NCBI GenBank assembly: GCA_028752905.1
Contig: JAQNBH010000073.1
Location: forward strand, 62,001 to 126,000
DNA from: Cladorhizidae sp. MBARI D1340-BT2
Lineage: Eukaryota; Porifera; Demospongiae; Poecilosclerida; Cladorhizidae
Length of the DNA: 64,000 bases
Reading direction: 5' to 3'
Below are positions 24,201-36,100 of the stretch, one piece after another; position 1 is the stretch's first letter, and each line of letters opens with the position of its first letter. Both the position numbers and the translations under genes were made by a program. Under the pieces are notes generated by a model. The model was given only the letters and a program-made list of their open reading frames with translations, was not told where the DNA came from and searched no databases.

Positions 24201-26180
24201 ATGTGGTTGCCTCTGAATTAGCTCATGGCACCAGTGAGAGAGTAGGTCTCTACGGGAGACATGTGATTGCCTCTGAGTTAGCTCATGGCACCAGTGAGAG
24301 AGCAGGTCTGTACGGGAGACATGTGGTTGATTCTGAGTTAGCTCATGACACCAGTGAGAGAGTAGGTCTGTACAGGAGACATGTGGTTGCCTCTGAGTTA
24401 GCTCATGGCACTAGTGAGAGAGTAGGTCTATACGGGAGACATGTGGTTGCCTCTGAGTTAGCTCATGGCACCAGTGAGAGAGTAGGTCTGTACGGGAGAC
24501 ATGTGGTTGCCTCTGAGTTAGCTCATGGCACCAGTGAGAGAGTAGGTCTGTATGGGAGACATGTGGTTGCCTCTGAGTTACACATGGCACCAGTGAGAGA
24601 GTAGGTCTGTACGGGAGACATGTGGTTGCCTCTGAGTTAGCTCATGGCACCAGTGAGAGAGTAGGTCTGTACGGGAGACATGTGGTTGCCTCTGAGTTAG
24701 CTCATGGCACCAGTGACAGAGTAGGTCTGTACGGGAGACATGTGGTTGCCTCTGAGTTAGCTCATGGCACCAGTGACAGAGTAGGTCTGTACGGGAGACA
24801 TGTGGTTGCCTCTGAGTTAGCTCATGGCACCTGTGAGAGAGTAGGTCTGTACGCGAGACATGTGGTTGCCTCTGGGTTAGCTCATGGCACCAGTGACAGA
24901 GTAGGTCTGTACGGGAGACATGTGGTTGCCTCTGAGTTAGCTCATGGCACCAGTGAGAGAGTAGGTCTGTACGGGAGACATGTGGTTGCCTCTGAGTTAG
25001 CTCATGGCACCAGTGAGAGAGTAGGTCTGTACGAGAGACATGTGGTTGCCTCTGAGTTAGCTCATGGCACCAGTGAGAGAGTAGTTCTGTATGGGAGACA
25101 TGTGGTTGCCTCTGAGTTAGCTCATGGCACGAGTGACAGAGTAGGTCTGTACGGGAGACATGTGGTTGCCTCTGAGTTAGCTCATGGCACCAGTGACAGA
25201 GTAGGTCTGTACGGGAGACATGTGGTTGCCTCTGAGTTAGCTCATGGCACCAGTGACAGAGTAGGTCTGTACGGGAGACATGTGGTTGCCTCTGAGTTAG
25301 CTCATGGCACCAGTGAGAGAGTAGGTCTGTACGCGAGACATGTGGTTGCCTCTGGGTTAGCTCATGGCACCAGTGACAGAGTAGGTCTGTACGGGAGACA
25401 TGTGGTTGCCTCTGAGTTAGCTCATGGCACCAGTGAGAGAGTAGGTCTGTACGGGAGACATGTGGTTGCCTCTGAGTTAGCTCATGGCACCATTGAGAGA
25501 GTAGGTCTGTACGAGAGACATGTGGTTGCCTCTGAGTTAGCTCATGGCACCAGTGAGAGAGTAGGTCTGTATGGGAGACATGTGGTTGCCTCTGAGTTAG
25601 CTCATGGCACGAGTGACAGAGTAGGTCTGTACGGGAGACATGTGGTTGCCTCTGAGTTAGCTCATGGCACCAGTGAGAGAGTAGGTCTGTATGGGAGACA
25701 TGTGGTTGCCTCTGAGTTAGCTCATGGCACCAGTGATCTGTACGGGAGACGTGTGGTTGCCTCTGAGTTAGCTCATGGCACCAGTGAGAGAGTAGGTCTG
25801 TACGGGAGACATGTGGTTGCCTCTGAGTTAGCTCATGGCACCAGTGAGAGAGTAGGTCTGTATGGGAGACATGTGGTTGCCTCTGAGTTAGCTCATGGCA
25901 CCAGTGATCTGTACGGGAGACGTGTGGTTGCCTCTGAGTTAGCTCATGGCACCAGTGAGAGAGTAGGTCTGTACGGGAGACGTGGTTGCCTCTGAGTTAG
26001 CTCATGGCACCAGTGAGAGAGTAGGTCTGTATGGGAGACATGTGGTTGCCTCTGAGTTAGCTCATGGCACCAGTGATCTGTACGGGAGACATGTGGTTGC
26101 CTCTGAGTTAGCTCATGGCACCAGTGAGAGAGTAGGTCTGTACGGGAGACATGTGGTTGCCTCTGAGTTAGCTCATGGCA
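21251..26180. repeat. Minisatellite, 60-bp unit, about 82 copies
   Basis: Unit pieces: gttgcctctgagttagctca, tggcaccagtgagagagtag, gtctgtacgggagacatgtg. Because 60 is a multiple of three and one frame lacks stops, long frames of a 20-residue repeat arise (up to 457 codons). They are cut by point stops (tcttag at 21664) and small indels (near 22330 and 23731), lack unique flanking exons, and are not genes. Truncated units lacking gagagagtaggt occur near 23486 and 23656. Confidence 0.95.
21600..26100. repeat. 2,250-bp tandem duplication inside the 60-bp array
   Basis: Segment about 21600-23850 is repeated at about 23850-26100 with a constant shift of 2,250 bp. Rare variants recur at exactly that shift (for example tcttag, gttgattctg and the gttacacatgg deletion). 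I noticed only two differences: ggt to gtt near 25084, and acagg versus acggg near 23832/26082. A nested 480-bp (8-unit) repeat is also visible, since the tacgcgagac unit recurs at that spacing. Confidence 0.9.
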
Positions 26181-26956
26181 GCACTTCCCTCCACATGCAT
26201 CCCAACTGGTCTTTGAGGCATGATACTGCAAGGTGTGGGTGGGTGTGGTCAAGTTAGTGATGGAGGTTATCATTTTAGTTGCAGGTGTCATTAAAGGTCA
26301 GTGTTCCATTAGTGGCTGAGGGATGGGAGGGGCAAGGGTAATGGGAGGAAGGTAACGAGAGATGTATAAACCCCTCCCCCTCCCCCATCCTCTCCCAGTG
26401 GTAACCCTGGCAACTCTGATGCCACAGCACAGGGTTATTTTGGTAATGTTATAGTTATCAGTTTTGGCGGGTTATTTTATCACAGGTTGTGTAGTTGACA
26501 TATTTGCAAACTGCAAGTGCCTCACGGACGACCAGTTGTCGGGTATTGTTGTACCCTCGTCCGCCACTGAAGTGTGAGTCGACTTTGATTTTGATGAACC
26601 TCCATAAACACTGTATTTCTGTTGCCATGGTAACATACTACAGCTGGTAATAATGTGACCTATCGCAGGATGAAGGTGTGAGTCACACTCCTGACAGGAT
26701 CAGGGTGAGCACATAGAATAATAAGTATCAAAGAACAGATGTGCAATGACATGCGGAATGGAACTTGAATTGGCTCATAAATCCATTCCAAACAAAAATA
26801 TGTTAGACTGAAGTCAGAGATGTAATGTAGGTACCAAAGCCCATGACATGAGGTCAAGCTTTGGAGGCTTTAGTGTAGTGTAGTTATCAACACACTTGAC
26901 TCCATGTAAGGTTTGAGAATTCTGTTAGCATGAGCTATTTGGAGGCCCTTCAGGTC
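26181..26956. other. Mostly unique spacer with one candidate plus-strand exon
   Basis: At 26486-26573 an open segment (CVVDIFANCKC...) lies between a good acceptor (ttattttatcacag) and a donor (gtgagt at 26574). It is only 88 bp, has no identifiable domain, and I find no partner exon that agrees in phase. It is listed as a possibility only. The remainder shows nothing recognisable. Confidence 0.3.
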
Positions 26957-28241
26957 ATGTGCCTAACACAACATGTGCCACTAATAATGAGTGTTGGAAT
27001 CAAGGTTAGGGTATGTGCCTAACACAACATGTGCCCCTTATAATGAGTGTTGGAATCAAGGTTAGGGTATGTGTCTAACACAACATGTGCCCCTAATAAT
27101 GGGTGTTGGAATCAAGGTTAGGGTACGTGCCTAACACAACATGTGCCCCTAATAATGAGTGTTGGAATCAAGGTTAGGGTATGTGCCTAACACAACATGT
27201 GCCCCTAATAATGAGTGTTGGAATCAAGGTTAGGGTATGTGCCTAACACAACATGTGCCCCTAATAATGAGTGTTGGAATCAAGGTTAGGGTATGTGCCT
27301 AACACAACATGTGCCCCTAATAATGAGTGTTGGAATCAAGGTTAGGGTATGTGCCTAACACAACATGTGCCCCTGATAATGAGTGTTGGAATCAAGGTTA
27401 GGGTATGTGCTTAACACAACATGTGCCCCTAATAATGAGTGTTGGAATCAAGGTTAGGGTATGTGCCTAACACAACATGTGCCCCTAATAATGAGTGTTG
27501 GAATCAAGGTTAGGGTATGTGCCTAACACATGTGCACCTAATAATGAGTGTTGGAATCAAGGTTAGGGTATGTGCCTAACACAACATGTGCCCCTAATAA
27601 TGAGTGTTGGAATCAAGGTTAGGGTATGTGCTTAACACAACATGTGCCCCTAATAATGAGTGTTGGAATCAAGGTGAGGGTATGTGCCTAACACAACATG
27701 TGCCCCTAATAATGAGTGTTGGAATCAAGGTTAGGGTATGTGCCTAACACAACATGTGCCCCTAATAATGAGTGTTGGAATCAAGGTTAGGGTATGTGCC
27801 TAACACAACATGTGCCCCTAATAATGAGTGTTGGAATCAAGGTTAGGGTATGTGCCTAACACAACATGTGTCCCTAATAATGAGTGTTGGAATCAAGGTT
27901 AGGGTATGTGCCTAACACAACATGTGTCCCTAATAATGAGTGTTGGAATCAAGGTTAGGGTATGTGCCTAACACAACATGTGCCCCTAATAATGAGTGTT
28001 GGAATCAAGGTTAGGGTATGTGCCTAACACAACATGTGCCCCTAATAATGAGTGTTGGAATCAAGGTTAGGGTATGTGCCTAACACAAAATGTGCCCCTA
28101 ATAATGAGTGTTGGAATCAAGGTTAGGGTATGTGCCTAACACAACATGTGCCCCTAATAATGAGTGTTGGAATCAAGGTTAGGGTATGTGCCTAACACAT
28201 GTGCAACTAATAATGAGTGTTGGAATCAAGGTTAGGGTATA
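26957..28241. repeat. Minisatellite, 56-bp unit, about 23 copies
   Basis: Unit pieces: atgtgcctaacacaacatgt, gcccctaataatgagtgttg, gaatcaaggttagggt. Every unit contains one TTAGGG word, but as part of the unit, not as a telomere-like run. Copies are very uniform; a few lack acaaca. Confidence 0.95.
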
Positions 28242-28242
28242 T

Positions 28243-28816
28243 GTCAGTGATGATTATTTTATGAGGATAGAGTTGTGCACTGGGCGCGTGCTAGTAAATA
28301 ATAATCCAGTGATGATTATATTATGAAGATAGAGTTATGTACTGGGCACGTGCTAGTAAATAATAATCCAGTGGTGATTATTTTATGAGGATAGAGTTGT
28401 GCACTGGGCGCGTGCTAGTAAATAATAATCCAGTGATGATTATTTTATGAAGATAGAGTTATGTACTGCACGCGTGCTAGTAAATAATAATCCAGTGGTG
28501 ATTATTTTATGAGGATAGAGTTGTGCACTGGGCGCGTGCTAGTAAATAATAATCCACTGATGATTATTTTATGAGTATAGAGTTGTGCACTGCACGCGTG
28601 CTAGTAAATAATAATCCAGTGATGATTAAAAATATAGAGTTGTACACTGTGCGCGTGCTAGTAAATAATAATCCAGTGATGATTATTTTATGAAGATAGA
28701 GTTATGGACTGCACGCGTGCTAGTAAATAATAATCCAGTGGTGATTATTTTATGAGGATAGAGTTGTGCACTTGGCACGTGCTAGTAAATAATAATCCAG
28801 TGATGATTATTTTATG
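28243..28816. repeat. Minisatellite, about 62-bp unit, about 9 copies
   Basis: Unit contains cagtgatgattattttatga, gatagagtt, actgggcgcgtgctagtaaa and taataatc. Variants include cacgcgtg for ggcgcgtg and gaagat for gaggat. Directly follows the 56-bp array with no spacer. Confidence 0.92.
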
Positions 28817-28818
28817 GG

Positions 28819-29299
28819 AGGTCTGTGTTCTAGTGTGCTCATCTAGAGTGGGAGTGGACATTGTGTTTGTGGTTGTCTCTGTGTTCTAGTGTGCTCATCT
28901 AGAGTGGGAGTGGACATTGTGTTTGTGGTTGTCTCTGTGTTCTAGTGTGCTCATCTAGAGTGGGAGTGGACATTGTGTTTATGGTTGTCTCTGTGTTCTA
29001 GTGTGCTCATCTAGAGTGGGAGTGGACATTGTGTTTGTGGTTGTCTCTGTGTTCTAGTGTGCTCATCTAGAATGGGAGTGGACATTGTGTTTGTGGTTGT
29101 CTCTGTGTTCTAGTGTGCTCATCTAGAGTGGGAGTGGACATTGTGTTTGTGGTTGTCTGTGTTCTAGTGTGCTCATCTAGAGTGGGAGTGGACATTGTGT
29201 TTGTGGTTGTCTCTGTGTTCTAGTGTGCTCATCTAGAGTGGGAGTGGACATTGTGTTTATGGTTGTCTCTGTGTTCTAGTGTGCTCATCTAGAGTGGTA
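28819..29299. repeat. Minisatellite, 56-bp unit, about 8.5 copies
   Basis: Unit contains gtctctgtgttctagtgtgc, tcatctagagtgggagtgga and cattgtgtttgtggtt. Unrelated in sequence to the 56-bp array at 26957. Each unit has a pyrimidine stretch ending in ctag that resembles a splice acceptor on the plus strand; no plus-strand gene is known here. Confidence 0.93.
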
Positions 29300-29361
29300 G
29301 TGGGCATGTATATAATAACCACAGTCTATATATAGTTACATACAGCATAGGCAAGCATGTA

Positions 29362-29367
29362 TTTATT
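29362..29367 (-). terminator. Polyadenylation signal AATAAA of the Ig receptor gene
   Basis: Reads AATAAA on the minus strand about 175 bp after the stop codon of the receptor gene, a normal distance for a short 3' UTR. No other AATAAA closer to the stop was noticed. Confidence 0.5.
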
Positions 29368-29539
29368 AACCTCAGTCTATATAATTATGGTATCCTTAAA
29401 AGTTGAAATATTCATATATTTGTTAGGACAACATTAATTAAATACATGTAGACTCACACTAGACACACTCTACAATAACTAGCTACCTCACACACTTAAT
29501 GTTGCTAGCACAAAGCTGATCATATAATACTGAAGTTTG

Positions 29540-30105
29540 TTATTTTTCCAGTACATAATAGTCATGTTGATGAGGCTGCCCATCTGGAGTGCCAGGCCTG
29601 GAGCTGGGGCTGGGGCTACGAATGCCCATGTCCTCGTACATCGCAGCAACATCCTCAATACTGTCGTATAAAGGGTTAGGAGCTTTCCACGGACGTTGGG
29701 AGGGGGGTGTCGGCAAGGGTCGTTGGGAGAGAGGTATTGGCAAGGGTTGTTCGGAGGCGGGTGTTGGCAAGGGTTGTTGGAAGGGGAGTGTCGGTAAGGG
29801 TCGTTGGGAAGGGGGTATTGGTTGGGGTTGTTCGGAGGTGGTTGTCGGCAAGGGTTGTTGGGAGGGGCTTGGTGGAGGCGAGGGTTGTATCCAAGGAAGT
29901 GTTGGTAGGGGTCCTCGAGAAGATGTTGGTGGAGTTGGCTGTGCAGCTTGTCTGGTCCGGCTACTGTCCCTTCTCCACCTGCTGTAGGCTGCCAGTGCCC
30001 CCACTCCAAGTAGAACACTGAGGCCCAGCCCCAGAAGGAATAAGACCAGCCCCACTAAGACTGTGCCCAGTCCAGATGAGGTCCAGGGCCCCTCATCTGT
30101 GCACA
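29540..30105 (-). CDS. Receptor exon 5: transmembrane helix and signalling tail
   Basis: 566 bp after acceptor acatgtttcag, ending in TAA. It starts with a short extracellular piece, then a Leu/Gly/Val-rich membrane helix and a basic stop-transfer sequence (SRWRRD). The tail carries roughly a dozen PxxP-type sites (possible SH3 ligands), NPLY (PTB-domain or endocytic type), YEDM (matches the YxxM consensus for PI3-kinase SH2 domains) and a C-terminal DYYVLEK. Binding partners are inferred from motifs only. Confidence 0.75.
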
Positions 30106-33100
30106 CTGAAACATGTTTGATCATGTCAGAACTCAATCAATGCAGCAAAGGCTTTGGAAAAGGACGACATTATATTCCCACAGCCACTTGCAGCCCAGGC
30201 CACTCCCAACCCAGCACAATGCACAGAGTATGCATGCATAATGTATTTCATAGGAGAGGACTGCATTTCTCATTAGTCAGATACAGTCTTAATGGGAATA
30301 GGTGAGCATAACATTATTCATAGGCCATCACCATAAGTGATGTGCTATGTTTAATGCTAGAACTTCAGCCATTATCTAATACTTCTCTCAGCTCTTTCTC
30401 TCTGTCTCTCTGTTTGTCTTCCTTTGTCCTCAATGGATGCTCACACAGAGGAACCGGGAATGGTGGACCAGGGCGGTCTTGGGGTAGCTCAACCAGGGGA
30501 AGAGCACGGGTATGGATTTGTGCCTGTTGGACACTCCCCCCTGGCCGGTTCATGCCCCGAAGCTTTAAAGTCTAATCTATGGCGGGTACAGGGTCAGCTC
30601 TGAAGTGCAATGCAGTTGAAAGTTATAGGAAATGGGAGGGTCTGGTGGAGTCAAAAAAAAGGTTGCCAGCCATACATGCATACAAACCAGACATGTGACA
30701 CTTACTCCCACTTCAATCAGGGACCAGCGTACCTGATCACATGACCAAGTCAGCATTAACAACTCTTAGCAACAGGCCTCACCTTGCGGGGGACAAGTTG
30801 TCGGTGCAATTGTCGGACATTGTGTGTTGCTTGCAATGGGACAAGTTGTTGGCACTAGAGACAGACGAGATGAGGAATCAACAGTGCACCAAATGCAACA
30901 ATAATAATTATCTCTGCAAATAGACAACAACTTGTGCAGAACAGAGTCTTCGACTACCAAATAACTCAGTTGCTTAGTGCACGTGCTACTAATCAAAATC
31001 ACCAAGATAACCACACCCTCATATCTATTGGTGCGTAGCTGTGGACGGTCAACATGGACACGTGCAAATAGCTCTGAAATACCGTCATGTAGCTCTGGAA
31101 TGCTAAGAATGTGAACAATTCATTCCAAATGCATCACGCAGGATGTCCAACGGGTCCTCTAAAGCTTCCATGTGGAGGCAGAGATGCACGTAGTCAAAGT
31201 TAGCAAAGAAAGTGGTTTGCTCATTGTCTGTGCCCCAGCAGCCAATGCTGTGAGTGAGCACTGCTTGTCTACAAGCATCTCCATCCAAACTTACTTCATG
31301 CCCCAGCCACTGAGGCAGTGATGATCATGCATGTGCCCGCAAGGCTTTAACTGAAGAGCTGCCCTCCACTCTCACCAGCACCCTCCCCCACGGTGGCCGG
31401 CTCAGAAGCAATAGGCAGCCACCAACTTTGCACGTGTGCTAGGATGGCTTCCATTAGGGTGGAGGGTGTGGCATGTGTACTTTATGAATCTCATTACCGC
31501 ATTCTCTGTCTCGCCTACTAGCACGTGTGCCACAGCTGCTATAAGTGCGGCCATGTTCTGCACATGCTTATACATAACATACAGTTGCCGGCAGGAAATA
31601 TCAAGGCCGGAATCTCATTAAAGTGAGTAATATTCAATACCATCAACTTACCATGGGAACTCATATTCAAATAGAGTGCGAAGAGTGGGAACCCATAACG
31701 CCCGAAGAGTTGAGCATTATCAGGGCAGGTGGTTGCATTAATGGCACCTGCACGAGCATATCACGAGTAGGTAGTGTCCAGCAATATCATGAGTGTTGTT
31801 GTAGGTCATCCTCACAGACACTGTTGATATATTATCATGTGGCAGAGTGGTGCTGTACGCAGACATGTCCCCTACATATGCACCATCTTTATATAGGTCA
31901 TCAAATACACCTCCAACTAGCACTGCACGTAGATCAACCATGGAGGTGTGGTCAATAGCAAAGCTTTGATTAGCAGTGCCTTCATATGCTGGAAGAGCAT
32001 AGTGTAAGATAATGTCCTCCGCATTATACGTGGGAAGATTAGACTCCTGCAGGAGAAATGTGACTGGACTAAACCAGACATAGTTCTCCAACAGAGGCAG
32101 AAGAGTCCTCTGACAGATGGCTGGATCAGATCCTAGTGAGTTGACTTTCACTTCATACTTGCCTGCATCAGATGCTGTCATATTTGATATGGTCAGTGAT
32201 GTCCCATTATTGGTTATGTTCACTCTATCATCAGAGTTGAGTTCAGTTCCATTGTGGTACCACGCCAGGGAGCTGATGTTCGGAGCAAACCGGACATCAT
32301 GAGATATATATATACTCATACTCATCCTTTCATGGAGTGAGAAGACTCGTGTGATGGCCTCATCAGTTCGCAGCGCTCCTATGATAGTTGGTGTAAATTA
32401 GTGCAGAGTACATTCATTAGTGTGTTGTTGACTGTACAACATGATGCTGGGGGCATAGGGGTGTGGTCATGTACATATATAGGACTCCTGCTGGCCTCAG
32501 TTTGGAAGATTGACTTTAATTAGCTCTTACAAGTGTGTGCCATTAAGTCATCAAATACAAACATTTGGTGCATGATATTTGGTCCAGCATTAGGTGCTGG
32601 GGGTGTGGTGAGTATGGGGGTGTGGTGAGTAGAGTTGGGTGAGGAGTGACCCTGCACCAAGCAAGTGTGAGGAGGTTATGTGTGTGTGCACATGTGGGAG
32701 TTGCTCTATGTGTAGGTGTGCGTGTGTGCACATGTGGGAGTTGCTCTATGTGTAGGTGTGTGTGTGCACATGTGGGAGTTGCTCTATGTGTAGGTGTGTG
32801 TGTGCACATGTGGGAGTTGCTCTAGATATGTGTAGGTGTGTGTGTGCACATGTGGGAGTTGCTCTAGATATGTGTAAGTGTTTGTGTGCACATGTGGGAG
32901 TTGCTCTATGTGTAGGTGTGTGTGTGCACATGTGGGAGTTGCTCTATGTGTAGGTGTGTGTGCACATGTGGGAGTTGCTCTATGTGTACATGTAGGTGTG
33001 TGTGTGTGCACATGTGGGGGTTGCTCTATGTGTAGGTGTGTGTGTGCACATGTGGGAGTTGCTCTATGTGTAGGTGTGTGTGTGCACATGTGGGAGTTGC

Positions 33101-36100
33101 TCTATGTGTAGGTGTGTGTGTGCACATGTGGGAGTTGCTCTATGTGTAGGTGTGTGTGTGTGCACATGTGGGAGTTGCTCTATGTGTAGGTGTGTGTGCA
33201 CATGTGGGAGTTGCTCTATGTGTACATGTAGGTGTGTGTGTGTGCACATGTGGGAGTTGCTCTATGTGTAGGTGTGTGTGTGCACATGTGGGAGTTGGTC
33301 TATGTGTAGGTGTGTGTGTGCACATGTGGGAGTTGCTCTATGTGTAGGTGTGTGTGCACATGTGGGAGTTGCTCTATGTGTAGGTGTGTGTGCACATGTG
33401 GGAGTTGCTCTATGTGTAGGTGTGTGTGTGCACATGTGGGAGTTGCTCTATGTGTAGGTGTGTGTGTGCACATGTGGGAGTTGCTCTATGTGTAGGTGTG
33501 TGTGTGCACATGTGGGAGTTGCTCTATGTGTAGGTGTGTGTGCACATGTGGGAGTTGCACTATGTGTAGTAGGTGTGCGTGTGTGCACATGTGGGAGTTG
33601 CTCTATGTGTAGGTGTGTGTGTGTGCACATGTGGGAGTTGCTCTATGTGTAGGTGTGTGTGTGCACATGTGGGAGTTGCTCTATGTGTAGGTGTGTGTGT
33701 GTACATGTGGGAGTTGCTCTATGTGTATGTGTGTGTGCACATGTGGGAGTTGCTCTATGTGTAGGTGTGTGTGTGCACATGTGGGAGTTGCTCTATGTGT
33801 AGGTGTGTGTGTGCACATGTGGGAGTTGCTCTATGTGTAGGTGTGTGTGTGCACATGTGGGAGTTGCTCTATGTGTAGGTGTGTGTGTGCACATGTGGGA
33901 GTTGCTCTATGTGTAGGTGTGTGTGTGCACATGTGGGAGTTGCTCTATGTGTAGGTGTGTGTGTGCACATGTGGGAGTTGCTCTATGTGTAGGTGTGTGT
34001 GTGCACATTTGGGAGTTGCTCTATGTGTAGGTGTGTGTGTGCACATGTGTGAGTTGCTCTATGTGTAGGTGTGTGTGTGCACATGTGGGAGTTGCTATAT
34101 GTGTAGGTGTGTGTGTGCACATGTGTGAGTTGCTCTATGTGTAGGTGTGTGTGTGCACATGTGGGAGTTGCTATATGTGTAGGTGTGTGGGTGCACATGT
34201 GGGAGTTGCTCTATGTGTAGGTGTGTGTGTGTGCACATGTGGGAGTTGCTCTATGTGTAGGTGTGTGTGTGCACATGTGGGAGTTGCTCTATGTGTAGGT
34301 GTGTGTGTGCACATGTGGGAGTTGCTCTATGTGTAGGTGTGTGTGTGCACATGTGGGAGTTGCTCTATGTGTAGGTGTGTGTGTGTGCACATGTGGGAGT
34401 TGCTCTATGTGTAGGTGTGTGTGTGCACATGTGGGAGTTGCTCTATGTGTAGGTGTGTGTGTGCACATGTGGGAGTTGCTCTATGTGTAGGTGTGTGTGT
34501 GCACATGTGGGAGTTGCTCTATGTGTAGGTGTGTGTGTGCACATGTGGGAGTTGCTCTATGTGTAGGTGTGTGTGTGCACATGTGGGAGTTGCTCTATGT
34601 GTAGGTGTGTGTGTGCACATGTGGGAGTTGCTCTATGTGTAGGTGTGTGTGTGCACATGTGGGAGTTGCTCTATGTGTAGGTGTGTGTGTGCACATGTGT
34701 GAGTTGCTCTATGTGTAGGTGTGTGTGTGCACATGTGGGAGTTGCTCTATGTGTAGGTGTGTGTGTGCACATGTGGGAGTTGCTCTATGTGTAGGTGTGT
34801 GTGTGCACATGTGGGAGTTGCTCTATGTGTAGGTGTGTGTGTGCACATGTGGGAGTTGCTCTATGTGTAGGTGTGTGTGTGTGCACATGTGGGAGTTGCT
34901 CTATGTGTAGGTGTGTGTGCACATGTGGGAGTTGCTCTATGTGTAGGTGTGTGTGTGCACATGTGGGGGTTGCTCTCTGTGTAGGTGTGTGTGTGTGCAC
35001 ATGTGGGAGTTGCTCTATGTGTAGGTGTGTGTGTGCACATGTGGGAGTTGCTCTATGTGTAGGTGTGTGTGTGCACATGTGGGAGTTGCTCTATGTGTAG
35101 GTGTGTGTGTGCACATGTGGGAGTTGCTCTATGTGTAGGTGTGTGTGTGCACATGTGGGAGTTGCTCTATGTGTAGGTGTGTGTGTGCACATGTGGGAGT
35201 TGCTCTATGTGTAGGTGTGTGTGTGCACATGTGGGAGTTGCTCTATGTGTAGGTGTGTGTGTGCACATGTGGGAGTTGCTCTATGTGTAGGTGTGTGTGT
35301 GCACATGTGGGAGTTGCTCTATGTGTAGGTGTGTGTGCACATGTGGGAGTTGCTCTATGTGTAGGTGTGTGTGTGCACATGTGGGAGTTGCTCTATGTGT
35401 AGGTGTGTGTGTGCACATGTGGGAGTTGCTCTATGTGTAGATGTGTGTGTGTGCACATGTGGGGGTTGCTCTATGTGTAGGTGTGTGTGTGTGCACATGT
35501 GGGAGTTGCTCTATGTGTAGGTGTGTGTGCACATGTTGGAGTTGCTCTATGTGTAGGTGTGTGTGTGCACATGTGGTAGTTGCTCTATGTGTAGGTGTGT
35601 GTGTGCACATGTGGGAGTGCTCTATGTGTAGGTGTGTGTGTGCACATGTGGGAGTTGCTCTATGTGTAGGTGTGTGTGTGCACATGTGGGAGTTGCTCTA
35701 TGTGTAGGTGTGTGTGTGCACATGTGGGAGTTGCTCTATGTGTAGGTGTGTGTGTGTGCACATGTGGGAGTTGCTCTATGTGTAGGTGTGTGTGTGCACA
35801 TGTGGGAGTTGCTCTATGTGTAGGTGTGTGTGTGCACATGTGGGAGTTGCTCTATGTGTAGGTGTGTGTGTGTGTGCACATGTGGGAGTTGCTCTATGTG
35901 TAGGTGTGTGTGTGCACATGTGGGAGTTGCTCTATGTGTAGGTGTGTGTGTGCACATGTGGGAGTTGCTCTATGTGTAGGTGTGTGTGTGCACATGTGGG
36001 AGTTGCTCTATGTGTAGGTGTGTGTGTGTGCACATGTGGGAGTTGCTCTATGTGTAGGTGTGTGTGTGCACATGTGGGAGTTGCTCTATGTGTAGGTGTG

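Noticed and set aside
21410..26257. Long plus-strand frames of a 20-residue repeat (up to 457 codons)
   Set aside because: They exist only because the 60-bp unit is a multiple of three and lacks a stop in one frame. Stops and indels break them, and there is no unique flanking coding sequence.
26957..28241. Interstitial telomere
   Set aside because: TTAGGG occurs once per 56-bp unit, not as consecutive hexamers.
29488..30018. 176-codon minus frame and 132-codon plus frame over receptor exon 5
   Set aside because: Shadow frames of the Pro-rich coding repeat. The frame ending at 29540 has the membrane helix and is the one in phase with exon 4.
30432..30602. 56-codon plus-strand frame (MDAHTEEPGMVDQ...)
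   Set aside because: Coding-like composition, but it lies inside receptor intron 4 on the opposite strand, with no domain and no clear splice partner.
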